A stretch of DNA of 64,000 nucleotides from Dendrocalamus latiflorus. Lineage: Eukaryota; Streptophyta; Magnoliopsida; Poales; Poaceae. A model generated the notes under the pieces. That model saw nothing but the letters and a program-made list of their open reading frames with translations. It was not told the origin of the DNA and searched no databases. Shown here in pieces: positions 35,042-47,217 of this stretch. The stretch covers positions 2,900,056 to 2,964,055 of the forward strand of contig CM029620.1 in the NCBI GenBank assembly GCA_017311315.1. Direction: 5' to 3'. How positions within the stretch are numbered: the stretch's first letter is position 1; every line of letters begins with the position of its first letter. The position numbers and the translations under genes are program-made.

Positions 35042-36238
35042 GTGGTGAACACAAGGAGCAACCCTGGCAACAGTCGTGATACCAATGCCCAGCCAGACAA
35101 CAACATTCCACCACCTCCTGCTCAAGCGCCTAACTTGGAGCAGATGATGGCTATGCAATTGCAGCTACTCCAAGCTCTTGCTCAGAACCAGGTGCAACAA
35201 GCCCCTCAGGCGCCAAACCAAGCACCGTAGTCCAAGCTAGGAGAGTTCATGAGGACCAGACCTCCCACTTTTGCTGGTTCAGTGGATCCATTGGAAGCTG
35301 ACGATTGCATCAAGGATGTAGAGAAGAAGTTGATTCTGGCTCAGTGCAATGATCATGAGAAGGTGTTGTATGCCGCCCATCAGCTTAAAGGAATTGCTGC
35401 TAATTGGTGGGAGAATTATTGTGCTGCTCATCAAGATATGCAAACTATCACATGGGCAGAGTTTGTTGAAGCTTTTCGCACGGCACATATTCCTATGGGA
35501 ATAATGGAGATGAAGAAAAGGGAGTTTCATAAGCTGCAGCAGGGAAACCTTAGTGTTTCTGAGTACCTGAATAAGTTCACTCAGCTATCCCGATATGCAC
35601 CAGAAGAGGTGGCAACAGACGCAATAAAGATCTGGCAGTTCATGCAAGGACTCGATCCCAACCTCAAGGTGCAGTTGGTGTCCGAAGATTTTTTGACATT
35701 TCAGCACATGGTAAATAAGGCCCTTGTCCAGGAAGATGCTCAATATCAATTGCAGGACTCTCGTAAGAGAAAGATGGCTTTTCAGACACAGTATAATGCA
35801 AGCAGTTCAAGACCCCGAATGAATCCAACCCAGTTCAACCAAGCTCCAGCAGCAACAAATGCACCAAGAACTCCAGGATCTGTGCCCCGTTCAGACATGC
35901 AAGAACCGCACATCTTTACCGGAGTCCGTCCTCAGAGAAGTGACACCTCAGCCGCAGGAATGCAATGTTTTCGATGTCACGAGATGGGGCATTATGCAGG
36001 CAATTGCCCACAGAAGCCTCAGGTTACCACTCCAATTCCTTTCAACTTGGGAATTACACCAGCGCGAACTCCAGTTGCAGGACAAGGACGGGAAGTATCT
36101 CTAACTGCAGGAAAAGCTCCAAGAACTCCGCAATCACATGGAAGAGGACGAGTTAACCACATCACCACAAAGGGTGCCCCAGGGGCAGTAGTCATGCTTG
36201 GTAAGTTTCAGTTTGGTTTAAAGAAAGAAGCAGCTTGA
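35042..36238 (+). pseudogene. gypsy Gag with CCHC knuckle (gag-only element)
   Basis: The frame begins MVNTRSNPGNSRD-like at GTG where the sister copies have ATG, so the start codon appears lost. A TAG at 35228-35230 interrupts it just before KLGEFMRTRPPTF. The rest is open for 329 codons. It has the retrotransposon Gag domain (ANWWENYCAA ... TWAEFVEAFR ... MEMKKREFHKLQQG ... SEYLNKFTQLSRYAPEE), then the zinc knuckle CFRCHEMGHYAGNCP and a basic tail ending VNHITTKGAPGAVV. Full-length relatives continue into protease here; this one stops within about 20 codons. Gag would coat the element RNA. Confidence 0.85.
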
Positions 36239-36321
36239 GAGCACAACAAGGAACCAAGAGTTGCTTTTTCCTCTCCTTTCTTTTTCCTAGTCCGTCCGAA
36301 TCTCGGGGGCGAGATTCTTTC

Positions 36322-36337
36322 TAGGGGGGGGTAGATT
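36322..36337 (+). other. polypurine tract of gag-only element
   Basis: CTAGGGGGGGGTAGAT lies directly before the TGTAACATCCC LTR start. Confidence 0.75.
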
Positions 36338-39300
36338 TGTAACATCCCAAAAATTTGCTTTCTGAAATATTTAAATTCAAAATAATTATTTTAAAGTATT
36401 TGGGTTTTATTTGTATTTGCCCTGAATTTCTGTTTTTGAAAAAAAAAACTGGATTTGAAAAGTATTTCAAGTAAAACCTAAAAATATTATTAAATAAAAA
36501 GATATTTTGAATTTCTATAAAAATCCTAATTCAAATTAATTATTTGGAGTTATTTGGCTTTTATTTGGTTTCCTGGATTTTCTGGAGTTTAAAAATGTAT
36601 TTTTGAAGTTAGAAAGTAATTTAAAATATGAAAATTAAATACCAACAGTAGTTGGAAATAATTTTATTAAGTCCAAAATATGTCCAGGAGCTTCTGTGAA
36701 TTTTTGGAGGTATTTTCATATTTTCTGAGGCCTAAATAATTTTCTAGCCTTTTCTGAAAATATAAATCAAATTCTAAAATTAAAAATTCCTCCCCTCCCC
36801 CACCATCCGACGCGTGGACGGCCCAGGACCGCCCACATCGCCCCTCGGCCCCAATCCGGCCGCTCTCTCCCTCTTTCTCTGCCAAGCAGGCCCGGCCCAG
36901 CCAGCCCCGCCTTCCCCTCCTCCTCGCCCGACGCGTGGACGGCCTGGATGAGCCGCGTCCCCGCGCCCGGCCCATCTAACCATCCCTTCTCACTTAACCG
37001 CGTCCACCGCCCGATCTTCTTCCCCTGCCACGCGTCTCCATCCTAGCTGCTCGTGAATCGCTCTCTCTCTCTCCCTTCTCTCTCTGCCCTGCGGGCCCCG
37101 CCCGTCAGCTGCGCCCCCGCTCCCGCTGCCGCCCGGCCCCGCCTGTCAGGCCCTTCTTCCCCGCGGAGTGCCCGCCTTCCTTCTTTCTTCCCCCTCTTTC
37201 CTTTCTTGTCCCGGCGACCAATCCGAGCCGATCCCGGCCTTCCCTTATCCGGCTCTCCCCGGTTTTGGAAACCCCAAGCCCCGCCGCGACCAAATCCCCT
37301 CTTCCCTGCGTCTCCCCTTCCTTCTGCGGCCCCAATTTCCTTTTTCCCCCGCCCCCTTCCTTTTCCGGCCGCCAGCACCGGCGAGCGATTGCCACTGCCA
37401 TGTCCCCTCTCCGCCCCTATAAATAACCCCCTCGGCCTCCCCTCTCACCACACCACCTCCCACCGCCCTCCGCTCTCTCTTTCGAGCTCCGTAACACCCC
37501 AGCACCGTGCCACCCCTCTCCCCAAGCCCCGCCGCACTCCGATGAACAATTCCCACTGCCCCGGTTCTCCCGGAGCCCGTCGCCGCCACCCACAGCTTCC
37601 CCGTGCGTCAGCGAACCTCCCTGGCACCTCGGTCGTCCCTTCCCGCCGCCGGAGCACCGTCGCACCGGAGGACCCGTGCTGCGCCACCGCCTTCTTCGAC
37701 GCCGGCCACCTCCGCTCGTCCCCGAGCCTCGCCGACCCCTCCAACCGAACCCACTCCGCATCGGGATCACTTTTTGCGCATCACCCGACCCTCTCCGGCC
37801 TTCCCTCGCCGCTGGCACCGTCGCCGCCGTCCACTGCTGCCCGGCCCCTCTAGCAGGTACCCCTCAAGAGGGTTACCTACCTTTTATGGGTAGGCAATGC
37901 CTCCCCGCCCGACTGGTTACCAGCGCTATCTCTTTCCCCCCGGCTCCCTCGGCGCGCGTTCGAGCCCCCGGCTCCGCACGCTGAGGTTGAGCCTTTCTCT
38001 TATTTTTCCGCGCTGACAGATGGGTCCCACCTGTCAGCAGCCGCCGGACCGCGCTGGCCACTGCCGTCTGGGCCCCACCCGTCTGCGCTCCTCACTGACA
38101 TCTGGGCCTAGAGCCCAGAGGGGTCCCACATGTCAGAGGCAGGGCCAGAGGGCTCACTGTCCAGTGGGTCCCACCTGTCATAGACTCAAAATAAAAGCAA
38201 TAAAATAAAGATTAAAAATTTAATCCTGCCAGTGGGCCCCACCTGTCAGAAATTTGGGAATTTCTGGATTTATTCAATCTGAGATTTTCAAATGAGCATA
38301 ACTTTCTCATTTTAACTCCAAATTGAGCCATTCAAATTTCTAAATTCTTCTAAAATCATAATATATCCAAATATGGCCTATATGTGAGTTTTTGAGTTTA
38401 TTTGAATTTTTTTTTGTATTTATTTGTTTTGTTTGCTTCGTCTTTTCGCGCGTAGATTCCACCGTTGTCGACGATCTCTCCACTCCGCAGCAAGAAGACG
38501 CCGAGAGCGTGCAAGAAGGCAAGTCTCTTTTGATCATCTTGAACCTATGATTTTGAAATTTTTTAATTATTTTAAATTATGTGCATTGCTATTTACATAA
38601 AACATTAGTTCAAATCTTAAGGTATAGTTAATCCCACTTTGTTATGGCCTCAATTGAGTTGAATGCCATGTACCTTTGTAACCCTAGAAATTCCTTTGTC
38701 TCAATAATGAGAGTATTATAATTATTTGTGAATAATAGAATGGTAGTATAATACTTAGTCACGCTATTTAATACCTTTGAAATCTTGAAAATGGGAAATT
38801 ATGATTTGTTGTAATAACCTTGTGTTTATATGTCTAGTGGTGATTGGAGTTGCCACTGATCTTTTAAAATAAAATAAAATGTGGAAATTGGTTTAGATTA
38901 GGGTGGATGGTTGGTTTGGGTTGGTGCGGCAAGCACGAGATCTTGTAAAGTGTATGTTCCACCCTAGTCAACTAAGGACCGACGCTTGTGTTTGTCCAGA
39001 CTGAGCAGTACCGTACAACCCTAAGTCTATATGGGTACGACCTAGCTGAATAACTCATGATGTCTAGTTTAGGTGCCACCAGTGGAAAGTGGATGCCAGG
39101 GATTTACTGGTTATTCACAGTGAGGGACATGGATTTACTGTACTCATATGGCGCAAGAGGGGGCTTCGGATTGGGCAGATTTAACCCTTCTGCGGTGAAA
39201 CCTCAACGGGTGGTGTCTAGCTAGTCTAGAGTGAGGTAAAGGCTTTGTGATAATTTATCTGTGTCACATGCCAAAGGAAGCGTGGTGACTTTTAAGATAA

Positions 39301-39564
39301 TTTATCTCTTGGGGGTAAAGTTGTACAACCTCTGCAGACTGTCAAACTATTCGAATAGCCGTGCCCACGGTCAAGGGCGGGCAAGGAATGCATTCACATG
39401 GTAGATTTTTGGTTTTGGTTTTTAAAATCAAAGTTTTTGAATTCCGAGAGTGGAGGGAACTCTCGGAAGGGTATCCTGGCAGTTGGAGCCAGAGAGGGTG
39501 GATGGAACCCGCAGTTTTAAACTCGATCAATTGTAATTGGTTAGCTAGTGTTGGTGGATGGAAC
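36338..39564 (+). repeat. 3' LTR of gag-only gypsy element, first part
   Basis: Starts TGTAACATCCCAAAAATTTG. It contains a GC-rich promoter core (about 36790-37860) and the shared phrase CTATTCGAATAGCCGTGCCC near 39346. It is split at GGAAC (39560-39564) by the copia insertion, and the remainder is at 61282-61787. Long frames in the GC-rich core are not credible genes. Confidence 0.85.
37418..37426 (+). promoter_or_regulatory. TATA box in gypsy LTR
   Basis: TATAAATAA lies at the downstream side of the GC-rich LTR core, the likely transcription start area of this LTR family. Confidence 0.5.
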
Positions 39565-40883
39565 TGTTAGTGATATGCCCTAGAGGCAACATGGAGATGT
39601 TATATATATCACATACTATGTTTATGATGCATTAGTTTGTTCCTTGAAATAGACATTATCATTATTGATCAATGAGTATGTGACTTATTCATGAGACTCT
39701 TAATGTTAAAATATTGCAATTTCTAAATGATCCCTGATTATATATCATATGAGGAACAAATATGATTGAAAGATCAACATATGTATTGATTGATGATCAT
39801 GTCTCATGGATCATGGTATGGAGATACCAAATCAATAATATGGACATGTGTTAGTGAACATATGTAGGATAGACCCGCCATGAGACACTGCAGAGATTCC
39901 ATGTGTCATTAGTTGGTCTCAAGTAGTGTTTATGTAGAATCCTTAGACTTGAGATCATCATGGTTCCCAACATGCGTAGTAGCCTATTTTGGGACTACTA
40001 ACCACTACTCCGTAACTGGGTAGTCATAAAAGTAGTCTTCGGGTTTGCTATGAAACATGTAGTGGGATGTGAATGATCAAGATAGAATTTGCCCCTCCTT
40101 ATGGGAGAGATATCTCTGGGCCCCTCGATGTAATGGATTATGAAAGTGCATGGCCATGCCAATGTGATTGAGGAGTCAATCACAAGTTTATAATCTATAT
40201 CGTGAGGCAAAGGGATTCGTACATGAGAACATTACAGGTTCAGCCGATATGATCTTTACGTATACTTTGGGGTTAATATGTCTTGCTAGAGGCCGCTATT
40301 AACAGGGTGACCGGAAAGGCGTTTCCGGGTCGCGACCAAGTATACGTGAACCTACAGGGTGCACACTTAACGGGTTGGAATAATTCGAATGTGATTCGGA
40401 TGTGGGCTCAATTCGGATAGAGATCCGGATAGACTCCTGTTGGGCCTCGGTCCACGAGGCCCAAGTGAGGAGGTCTATATATATGGAGGCGGGGGGGGGG
40501 CTGAGGGATACACACTTCTGTTCCTCCCGAGCAAAACCCTAGCCGCTCGCGAGTGCTGGTACACTCGCGATCGGCGTTCCAGCCCCGGACGTGTGGATAC
40601 CGGTGGAGGCGCTGCTCGTTGCGGCGTTGATCGGCATCAACAATCTACAGATTGGATCTGCTCGCGGTGTGGTTGATCGCGTGGAGGAGACGATCTGTTC
40701 GGGACGATCGGCTACTTCCACTACTACCTCGACGCGCGTGGTTGGATCGGCTTCTCCAACTCTTCTTCCGCTGCGCTGCGCGTCTAGTGGTAACGATCTA
40801 TGATCCCTCCTTAGCATGATGTCCTGGTGTGCGCGGTAGAAATTTTTTATTTTCTGCTATCGTAGCCTACGCGCGTTCCTTCA
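39565..40883 (+). repeat. copia 5' LTR
   Basis: TGTTAGTGATATGCCC ... TTCCTTCA, 1319 bp. Compared with the 3' LTR it lacks about 66 bases near 40195 (between two AATC-AT words) and one copy of a ~26-base CCTAGCCGC-containing duplication near 40545. A TATATATA box at about 40476-40483 precedes a poly-G run. Confidence 0.92.
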
Positions 40884-40884
40884 G

Positions 40885-40896
40885 TGGTATCAGAGC
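40885..40896 (+). other. copia primer-binding site
   Basis: TGGTATCAGAGC, complementary to the initiator tRNA-Met 3' end, one base after the 5' LTR. Confidence 0.92.
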
Positions 40897-41179
40897 CATC
40901 TTGCTTAGTTTGCGATTTGGATCAGCGCATATGTTGATATGCGGTTGTAGTAGATTGGATCTATTACAGTCTAGATCAATCGGTTCATGTGATGAATCGA
41001 TGGTAGCACGGGTTGATGAGATCAATCGGTGAATCGGGGTTAGATGAGGCGCAGATTGTATTACTACTAGTGCCCTAGAGATTGTCTCGGATCGGCATAA
41101 GGTGGTTATGTCGAATACTAGTAGGATATGAATCTGATAGCCCCGGGCCAATTAAAAAAACTAGTGTCCTAGAGAATGT
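40897..41179 (+). other. copia leader, upstream part
   Basis: Untranslated leader up to the junction with the nested gypsy array; the leader continues at 49837-50009. The words ctagtgccctagagattgtc (41067) and ctagtgtcctagagaatgtc (41160) repeat here, the second ending exactly at the junction. Confidence 0.6.
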
Positions 41180-41761
41180 CTTTTGCTGCAACTCTCGAAA
41201 TTCTTCCTTCTTCATTTCGATCACCCCATCCAGGATATGGGCATGACGAAAGGCTTCTGCGAACTCAGCCCAAGTGATGCTATCTTGATCCTCATGAGCA
41301 GCACAATAATTCTCCCACCACTCAGCTGTAGCACCCTCGAGCTGATGGGCTGCATACAATACCTTCTCGCGATCCGTACACTGGGCAAGGTTAAGCTTCC
41401 TTTCCACTGAGCGCATCCAATCATCGGCTTCCAATGGCTCAGAAGACCGTGAATAGGTAGGAGGCCTTGTTCTCATAAACTCTGCGAACTTGGACTGCTG
41501 GCGAACTGGTTGCGATATTTCTTGGTTTTGCCGATTCATCATGATGTTCATGTTCTGCATCATGGTATTCATCAGCTGAGTCTGGGCAGCCATGAACTGA
41601 CTCAGGGTCGGATCTAGACCAGCTGGGTTTGCATGCTGCTCCGGAGTTGCTTGATTTCCATTACTGCCCTCGGGATCTTGGTTCATCTGACCGCGTCCTA
41701 CGGAGCTCCGGGTATCAACCATTCTGAAAAGAAAGCTCACTTGCTTGAAAACTGGCTTCAC
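41180..41761 (-). pseudogene. gypsy Gag, N-terminal part only
   Basis: Starts MKPVFKQVSFLFRMVDTRSS and matches the gag at 45399-46613. It is open through the Gag domain to EEFRELQQK, where the frame leaves gypsy sequence and enters copia leader at 41179/41180. The C-terminal half and zinc knuckle are missing because of that junction. The natural start is probably the internal ATG of MVDTRSS. Confidence 0.85.
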
Positions 41762-42349
41762 AGGGCTTACTAGGTGAGAGGGAAAAGCAAAGATAAGTGG
41801 TAAACACGTCTAAGGGGATATTCTAATGGCAACCCTAAACTAAACAAACACTTAGCCGAAAAGGCTAACAAAAGAAGCAATAAACTCCACAAAAAGATTT
41901 TTGACATGACTGCATCATAATGCTAGAAGCAAAACTGCAGCTCACATCACACCCAACGGCAAATAAGAAGCAAAACGTTCTATACGATGCTAAAACTATA
42001 ACAGGGTTCAAATCTAACGGCCCCTAATCTTCTCAGAAATCTCCAATTCTTGTCTTAACATATTGGGTGCTTACTTGATCCAAACTTCACAGCACAACTT
42101 GAAGAATTCCATGCCAACTTTCACTTTGATGGAGGGACACTCGAGACATCTATGGACATTATAGGGATAAGAAGTCAAATTAAGTTTCGAAAACAAGTTC
42201 TCAGAGGAGACAAGGAGCAAGAATCCTAAGAATGAGGCAAGAATAAAGAATTACTAGACAATCAGTTGGTTGATTTGATTTAGAAAATAAATTTTGAAAA
42301 CTTGCTAATTCAACCAGTCTAACTAGGGCTTCGTCCTACAGTCGATATA

Positions 42350-42361
42350 GCTCTGATACCA
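42350..42361 (-). other. primer-binding site of the truncated gypsy unit
   Basis: Plus-strand GCTCTGATACCA (TGGTATCAGAGC on the element strand), four bases from the LTR end at 42366. Confidence 0.88.
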
Positions 42362-42365
42362 TCTC

Positions 42366-45353
42366 TGTAGAGACCCGAATATACAAATCCGGACTCTCCT
42401 GTGTATTCTGCACTAGTCCAGGATCACGCTAGTGCACACAGTATAAACCAAAGATGAAATATCGAACATATCACGATTCACTAAGAAAAGACTCAAATAT
42501 TATTAATAATTATCAGAGTGCGACCTTATGGCCAAGCTTACAATTATCAGCCGGAAAGGCTTAACAAAAACTAGCAGCGGAAATCCAAAAGAAAGCGCAG
42601 CAGCCAATCGACACGCCCACAGGCTATCGAGTGGAGAACGAAGCCTAATCCGCAAAGACGTCGAAGTACTCTCCTTCTGGAACCTCCTGCTGGTGATTCT
42701 CCTCCTCCTCCTCAACTGAGCAACAGGGGCATAAAGCCGTGAGTACATTGGTACTCAGCAAGTCGTTTGTAACAAAGATGCAATATAGTATGCAAGGCTT
42801 ACCAATGGATGGCTGAAAGGTTAATTTTGCAGAACGCAACAATTTAAAGTAAATACAATAAGTAGATTGAAGAGCAAGCTTTATAAATGATAATAAATAA
42901 GTAACCAAAGGAATTGAGACCAACCACAAGTGAACTGACCATTCACCCAAGGAATCCACCATGAACCAAGATCCATGAAATGAACACCTGTGAACTAACC
43001 ATTCACTTCCCAACTTAACCCAACCAGGTTTTTATGAAAACTCTACCCCTCGTGTGAAATCACCGAGCATTGTCCATGACCGGGGACACGGCTATTCGAA
43101 TAGTTTTACACACTGCAGAGGTTGCACAACTTTACCCACATGATATGATCATCTTGTAATGTCACCGGTATAACATGCTTCCTTTGGCAGACCGACCAAG
43201 AAGATCACAACAAGGCCTTTACAATGTTCAATCTCAACCCAGTTCCGTCTCGCTAAGGTTTCGCCTCTCACCCCCTCTTGCGCCGATGTGGGTTCATGGC
43301 CACGCCAAACCACACTCATCACAATGACGGAACCGAAATTGAAACATCCCAAATTAATTAGCCAGGTCCATCCCATACTGGACATGTGGTAGTACGGTAA
43401 GGCTCAGATCAATGGCGCACAAAGTTAAGTCCTTAAATTTACTAAGGCGAAACATCCACATCCCATGTGCCTCTCGCACCCCCTTTACTGCACGATCAAT
43501 CGCCCAAGTGAAATCCAATTTGTATAACCAACACCAATGACACCCCAATGTCATGGCACACACATTTTATCAATGTGGTTACCACCACGATTCAATATCT
43601 CATTAAGTCAAGATTAATTAATCACATGTGATGATGAACCCTTTCGCAAAATAAGCAAGGCTAAGCATTCTAATCGTACCAACCCAATGTGACAAATAAC
43701 ATAGCATCACTAATTAAATTCCCAACCTAAGGTGACAATGGCATCAAGGTATTCCAAAATATCAAGGAGGGAAATAACCAATTGGGACGATAACTACCAA
43801 TACAAGGGTTTTATAATAAAGTAGCAATGCATGATAATTTAAAGCAACATAATACATAATAGATTTGAAAACTGGGTTCAACATGATCAAAGGACACGAC
43901 TTGCCTTGGCATTGCTCAGCTGAGGGCTCTTGATCTTCAAATCCAACTTCCGCTCCCTCGAACACGTGATCTAACGAGAGAGAAAGCGAAACGAAACACA
44001 AAACAAATTCAAATAAACTCCAAAAACTGCAAAACCAGAACCAAAAGATAGAGCTCAATTTTAGATGAATTTAGGAAAAAGAATCGGGTCAATCGGAGCT
44101 AGGACGAGGGAGAACAGGCTCTTGGAAAATTGGATCTAAAGAAAATCGGGGAAATTAAGAAATTGCACTGTGCTGTGGACCAGGTGCACGGGGAACTGAG
44201 TCTACGGTGGACGCGGCGCACGGAACAGTGCGGGCGACGGGCTGCTGGCGCAAGCGGCTAGGGCTGACGTGGCGCTGACAGGGCAGACACGCGTGTGGGT
44301 AGGGCTGAGGTGGCGCTGACGGGGCGGCTGACCGGGCTCGGCTGACGTGGCACAAAGGCGCACAGGTCTACGGGGCTCGGCTGATAGACGGGGCCCACAT
44401 GGCGGCGGCAGGGTGCACGGTGGATGGCGTCCACGGGGAGGCGAAGGGCCGCGGGCGCTGACGTCAGGGCTGACGTGGTGGCGCGGGGGCCGAGGCGTCG
44501 CAGGCGCGGTCGCGGTTCCGCTGGCGGCGCGGAGCGCGGGCGGCGGGTCTGGCCAACGGCGGGGTGCGGCGGCGGTGGCGGGGGCTCACCGACGATGACG
44601 TCGACGGCGGCGACGGCGGCGGAGGCGGCGCTACCGGTGAGGCGAGGCGGGGGTCGACGGCCTCCGGAGACAGCAGACGGCGGCTCCGGTGGCGGTCGCA
44701 CGGGCGTCGGCGACGGTGAGCGGCGGCGGAGGCGGCGGCTCAGGACGAGGAAACCGAGGGGGTCGGGTCCCCTTTTATACCCGGGAGGCGAAGAGTCCTG
44801 GCGGCGGGGATGTCAAATCCGGGGCGGAGACGGCGGCGAAAAACGGAAGGCGGCGGTGGAGTCCCGATCGGAGACGGGAACGAGTCCTGGGCGGAGACGA
44901 CACCTGACAGGTGGGCCCCACCTGTCGGTGGCACCGGGCGAGCGGGCGGCAAGGATGGCGCGCGGGTGCGAGCGGATTGGCGACGCGTGGCGCGGGCGGG
45001 GCAGGCCGGGCCGGAGGCGGCGAGCTGGCTGGGCTGGCGGCCGGCTGGGTGGGCTACGGCCCACCGGCCGGTTTGGTTTTTCTTTTCTTTTTCCAAAAAT
45101 TCCAATAAATCACTTTTGAGCTCTAGAAAATAGCAAATAAATCCAGAAAAACCCAGGAAAATACCAACAAAGCCCTTGAGGCTCAAGGAACTCAAATAAA
45201 ATATTCTTGGCAAATGTTAATGTTTAACTTAATTACATTAAACCCTTTTAATTAACAAAAATTCCAATTAAGCTTTAATTAAATCCAGAAAAATCCAAAT
45301 GGTGAATTTTATTTCAAAAGCTTCAAAAAGGCTCTGAAAATCAGGATGTTACA
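42366..45353 (-). repeat. gypsy LTR, middle copy of the tandem array
   Basis: Runs from TGTAGAGACCCG to GGATGTTACA, 2988 bp. It has a GC-rich promoter core (about 44160-45060), a TATA box at 44772-44779 and the family phrase with CTATTCGAATAG near 43091. Frames such as 44424-45119 are GC-bias artefacts. Confidence 0.9.
44772..44779 (-). promoter_or_regulatory. TATA box in middle gypsy LTR
   Basis: TATAAAAG on the element strand inside cccgggTATAAAAGggg. The same site recurs at 49625-49632 in the right LTR. Confidence 0.6.
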
Positions 45354-45367
45354 AACCTCCCCCCTTA
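45354..45367 (-). other. polypurine tract of gag-only gypsy
   Basis: On the element strand TTAAGGGGGGAGGTT touches the TGTAACATCC start of the 3' LTR. An inverted CTCGGGGTCGAG word sits beside it. Confidence 0.75.
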
Positions 45368-45398
45368 AACGGAATCTCGACCCCGAGATTCAGGCTCA

Positions 45399-46613
45399 CT
45401 AAAAGAATAAGTTACCGGGTGCGATGTCGGAGACGACGTGGTTCAAGCTTCCCCTGGCAACGCTTTGAGGTATTTGGTTTCCTTGACTCGACGATGTTCC
45501 ACGGCTTGCTCCTGGAGTTTTGGCAGGGGTACTTCCAAGGTTGAACGGAATTGGCGTGATTCCTTGATGTTTCTGCGGACACTGGCGAGCGAAATGACCT
45601 GGCTCATGGCACTTGTAGCAAGTGACTGATGCTGTAGGGTTGACATTCCCCCGTTGCTGATTAACTGGCTGAGGCCCTGACAAGAATTGGCGAGGGGCTG
45701 GTGCGGGGGTTTTGAATCCTGACTGCTGAGGGACACGGGCTGGCTGATATGTGCTGAAACGAGTCCTCTAAGCCTGGTGCATATGTGATCCCTGTTGCAT
45801 CATTCTCCGCTTGCGAGATTCTTCTAACTCGTGACGGCTCTCCTCAATGAGCATTGCCTTATCCACCATGTTTTGGAAGCTGGCATAGTCGTTCCCCACC
45901 ACTTGAACATTCAATCCCGGGTTCAATCCTCTTTTGAACCTCTTCTGACAGGCATCATCCGTGGCGACGTCATCTAGTGCATAGCGAGCTAGTTGGGTGA
46001 ATTTGTTGAGATATTCACTCATGGACATGTTCTTTTGCTGCAACTCTCGAAATTCTTCCTTCTTCATTTCGATCACCCCATCCAGGATATGGGCATGACG
46101 AAAGGCTTCTGCGAACTCAGCCGAAGTGATGCTATCTTGATCCTCATGAGCAGCACAATAATTCTCCCACCACTCAGCTGTAGCACCCTCGAGCTGATGG
46201 GCTGCATACAATACCTTCTCGCGATCCGTACACTGGGCAAGGTTAAGCTTCCTTTCCACTGAGCGCATCCAATCATCGGCTTCCAATGGCTCAGAAGACC
46301 GTGAATAGGTAGGAGGCCTTGTTCTCATAAACTCTGCGAACTTGGACTGCTGGCGAACTGGTTGCGATATTTCTTGGTTTTGCCGATTCATCATGATGTT
46401 CATGTTCTGCATCATGGTATTCATCAGCTGAGTCTGGGCAGCCATGAACTGACTCAGGGTCGGATCTAGACCAGCTGGGTTTGCATGCTGCTCCGGAGTT
46501 GCTTGATTTCCATTACTGCCCTCGGGATCTTGGTTCATCTGACCGCGTCCTGCGGAGCTCCGGGTATCAACCATTCTAAAAAGAAAGCTCACTTGCTTGA
46601 AAACTGGCTTCAC
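45399..46613 (-). pseudogene. gypsy Gag with CCHC knuckle, one in-frame stop
   Basis: A single frame runs from MVDTRSSAGRGQMNQDPEGS (the first in-frame ATG is slightly upstream) to a stop at 45399. It holds the Gag domain (LEADDWMRSVERKLNLAQC, TAEWWENYCAA, MSEYLNKFTQLARYALDD) and the knuckle CYKCHEPGHFARQCP. The tail ends SLNHVVSDIAPGNLFF. The only break is a TAG at 45768-45770, with the frame open on both sides. As in the gag-only element at 35042, the protein ends where protease would begin in full-length relatives. The ancestral Gag was therefore probably about 400 residues. Confidence 0.87.
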
Positions 46614-47201
46614 AGGGCTTACTAGGTGAGAGGGAAAAGCAAAGATAAGTGGTAAACACGTCTAAGGGGATATTCTAATGGCAACCCTAAACTAAACAAA
46701 CACTTAGCCGAAAAGGCTAACAAAAGAAGCAATAAACTCCACAAAAAGATTTTTGACATGACTGCATCATAATGCTAGAAGCAAAACTGCAGCTCACATC
46801 ACACCCAACGGCAAATAAGAAGCAAAACGTTCTATACGATGCTAAAACTATAACAGGGTTCAAATCTAACGGCCCCTAATCTTCTCAGAAATCTCCAATT
46901 CTTGTCTTAACATATTGGGTGCTTCCTTGATCCAAACTTCACAGCACAACTTGAAGAATTCCATGCCAACTTTCACTTTGATGGAGGGACACTCGAGACA
47001 TCTATGGACATTATAGGGATAAGAAGTCAAATTAAGTTTCGAAAACAAGTTCTCAGAGGAGACAAGGAGCAAGAATCCTAAGAATGAGGCAAGAATAAAG
47101 AATTACTAGACAATCAGTTGGTTGATTTGATTTAGAAAATAAATTTTGAAAACTTGCTAATTCAACCAGTCTAACTAGGGCTTCGTCCTACAGTCGATAT
47201 A

Positions 47202-47213
47202 GCTCTGATACCA
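47202..47213 (-). other. primer-binding site of the complete gypsy unit
   Basis: GCTCTGATACCA on the plus strand, four bases from the LTR at 47218. Confidence 0.9.
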
Positions 47214-47217
47214 TCTC

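Larger units (their letters stand above)
34489..39564 (+). mobile_element. gag-only Ty3/gypsy element, interrupted twice (resumes at 61277)
   Basis: The order is a remnant primer site (TATCAGAGCC, 34489-34498), leader, gag (35042-36238), polypurine tract (36322-36337) and 3' LTR (36338 on). There is no protease, RT or integrase between gag and the LTR. The 3' LTR is interrupted at 39564 by a copia element and resumes at 61277. The 5' LTR would lie beyond the CACTA insertion and is not visible. The layout is that of non-autonomous TR-GAG-type elements. Confidence 0.82.

Noticed and set aside
42645..43013. A 122-codon minus-strand frame (duplicated at 47497-47865)
   Set aside because: It lies inside gypsy LTR sequence and is duplicated only because the LTR is.
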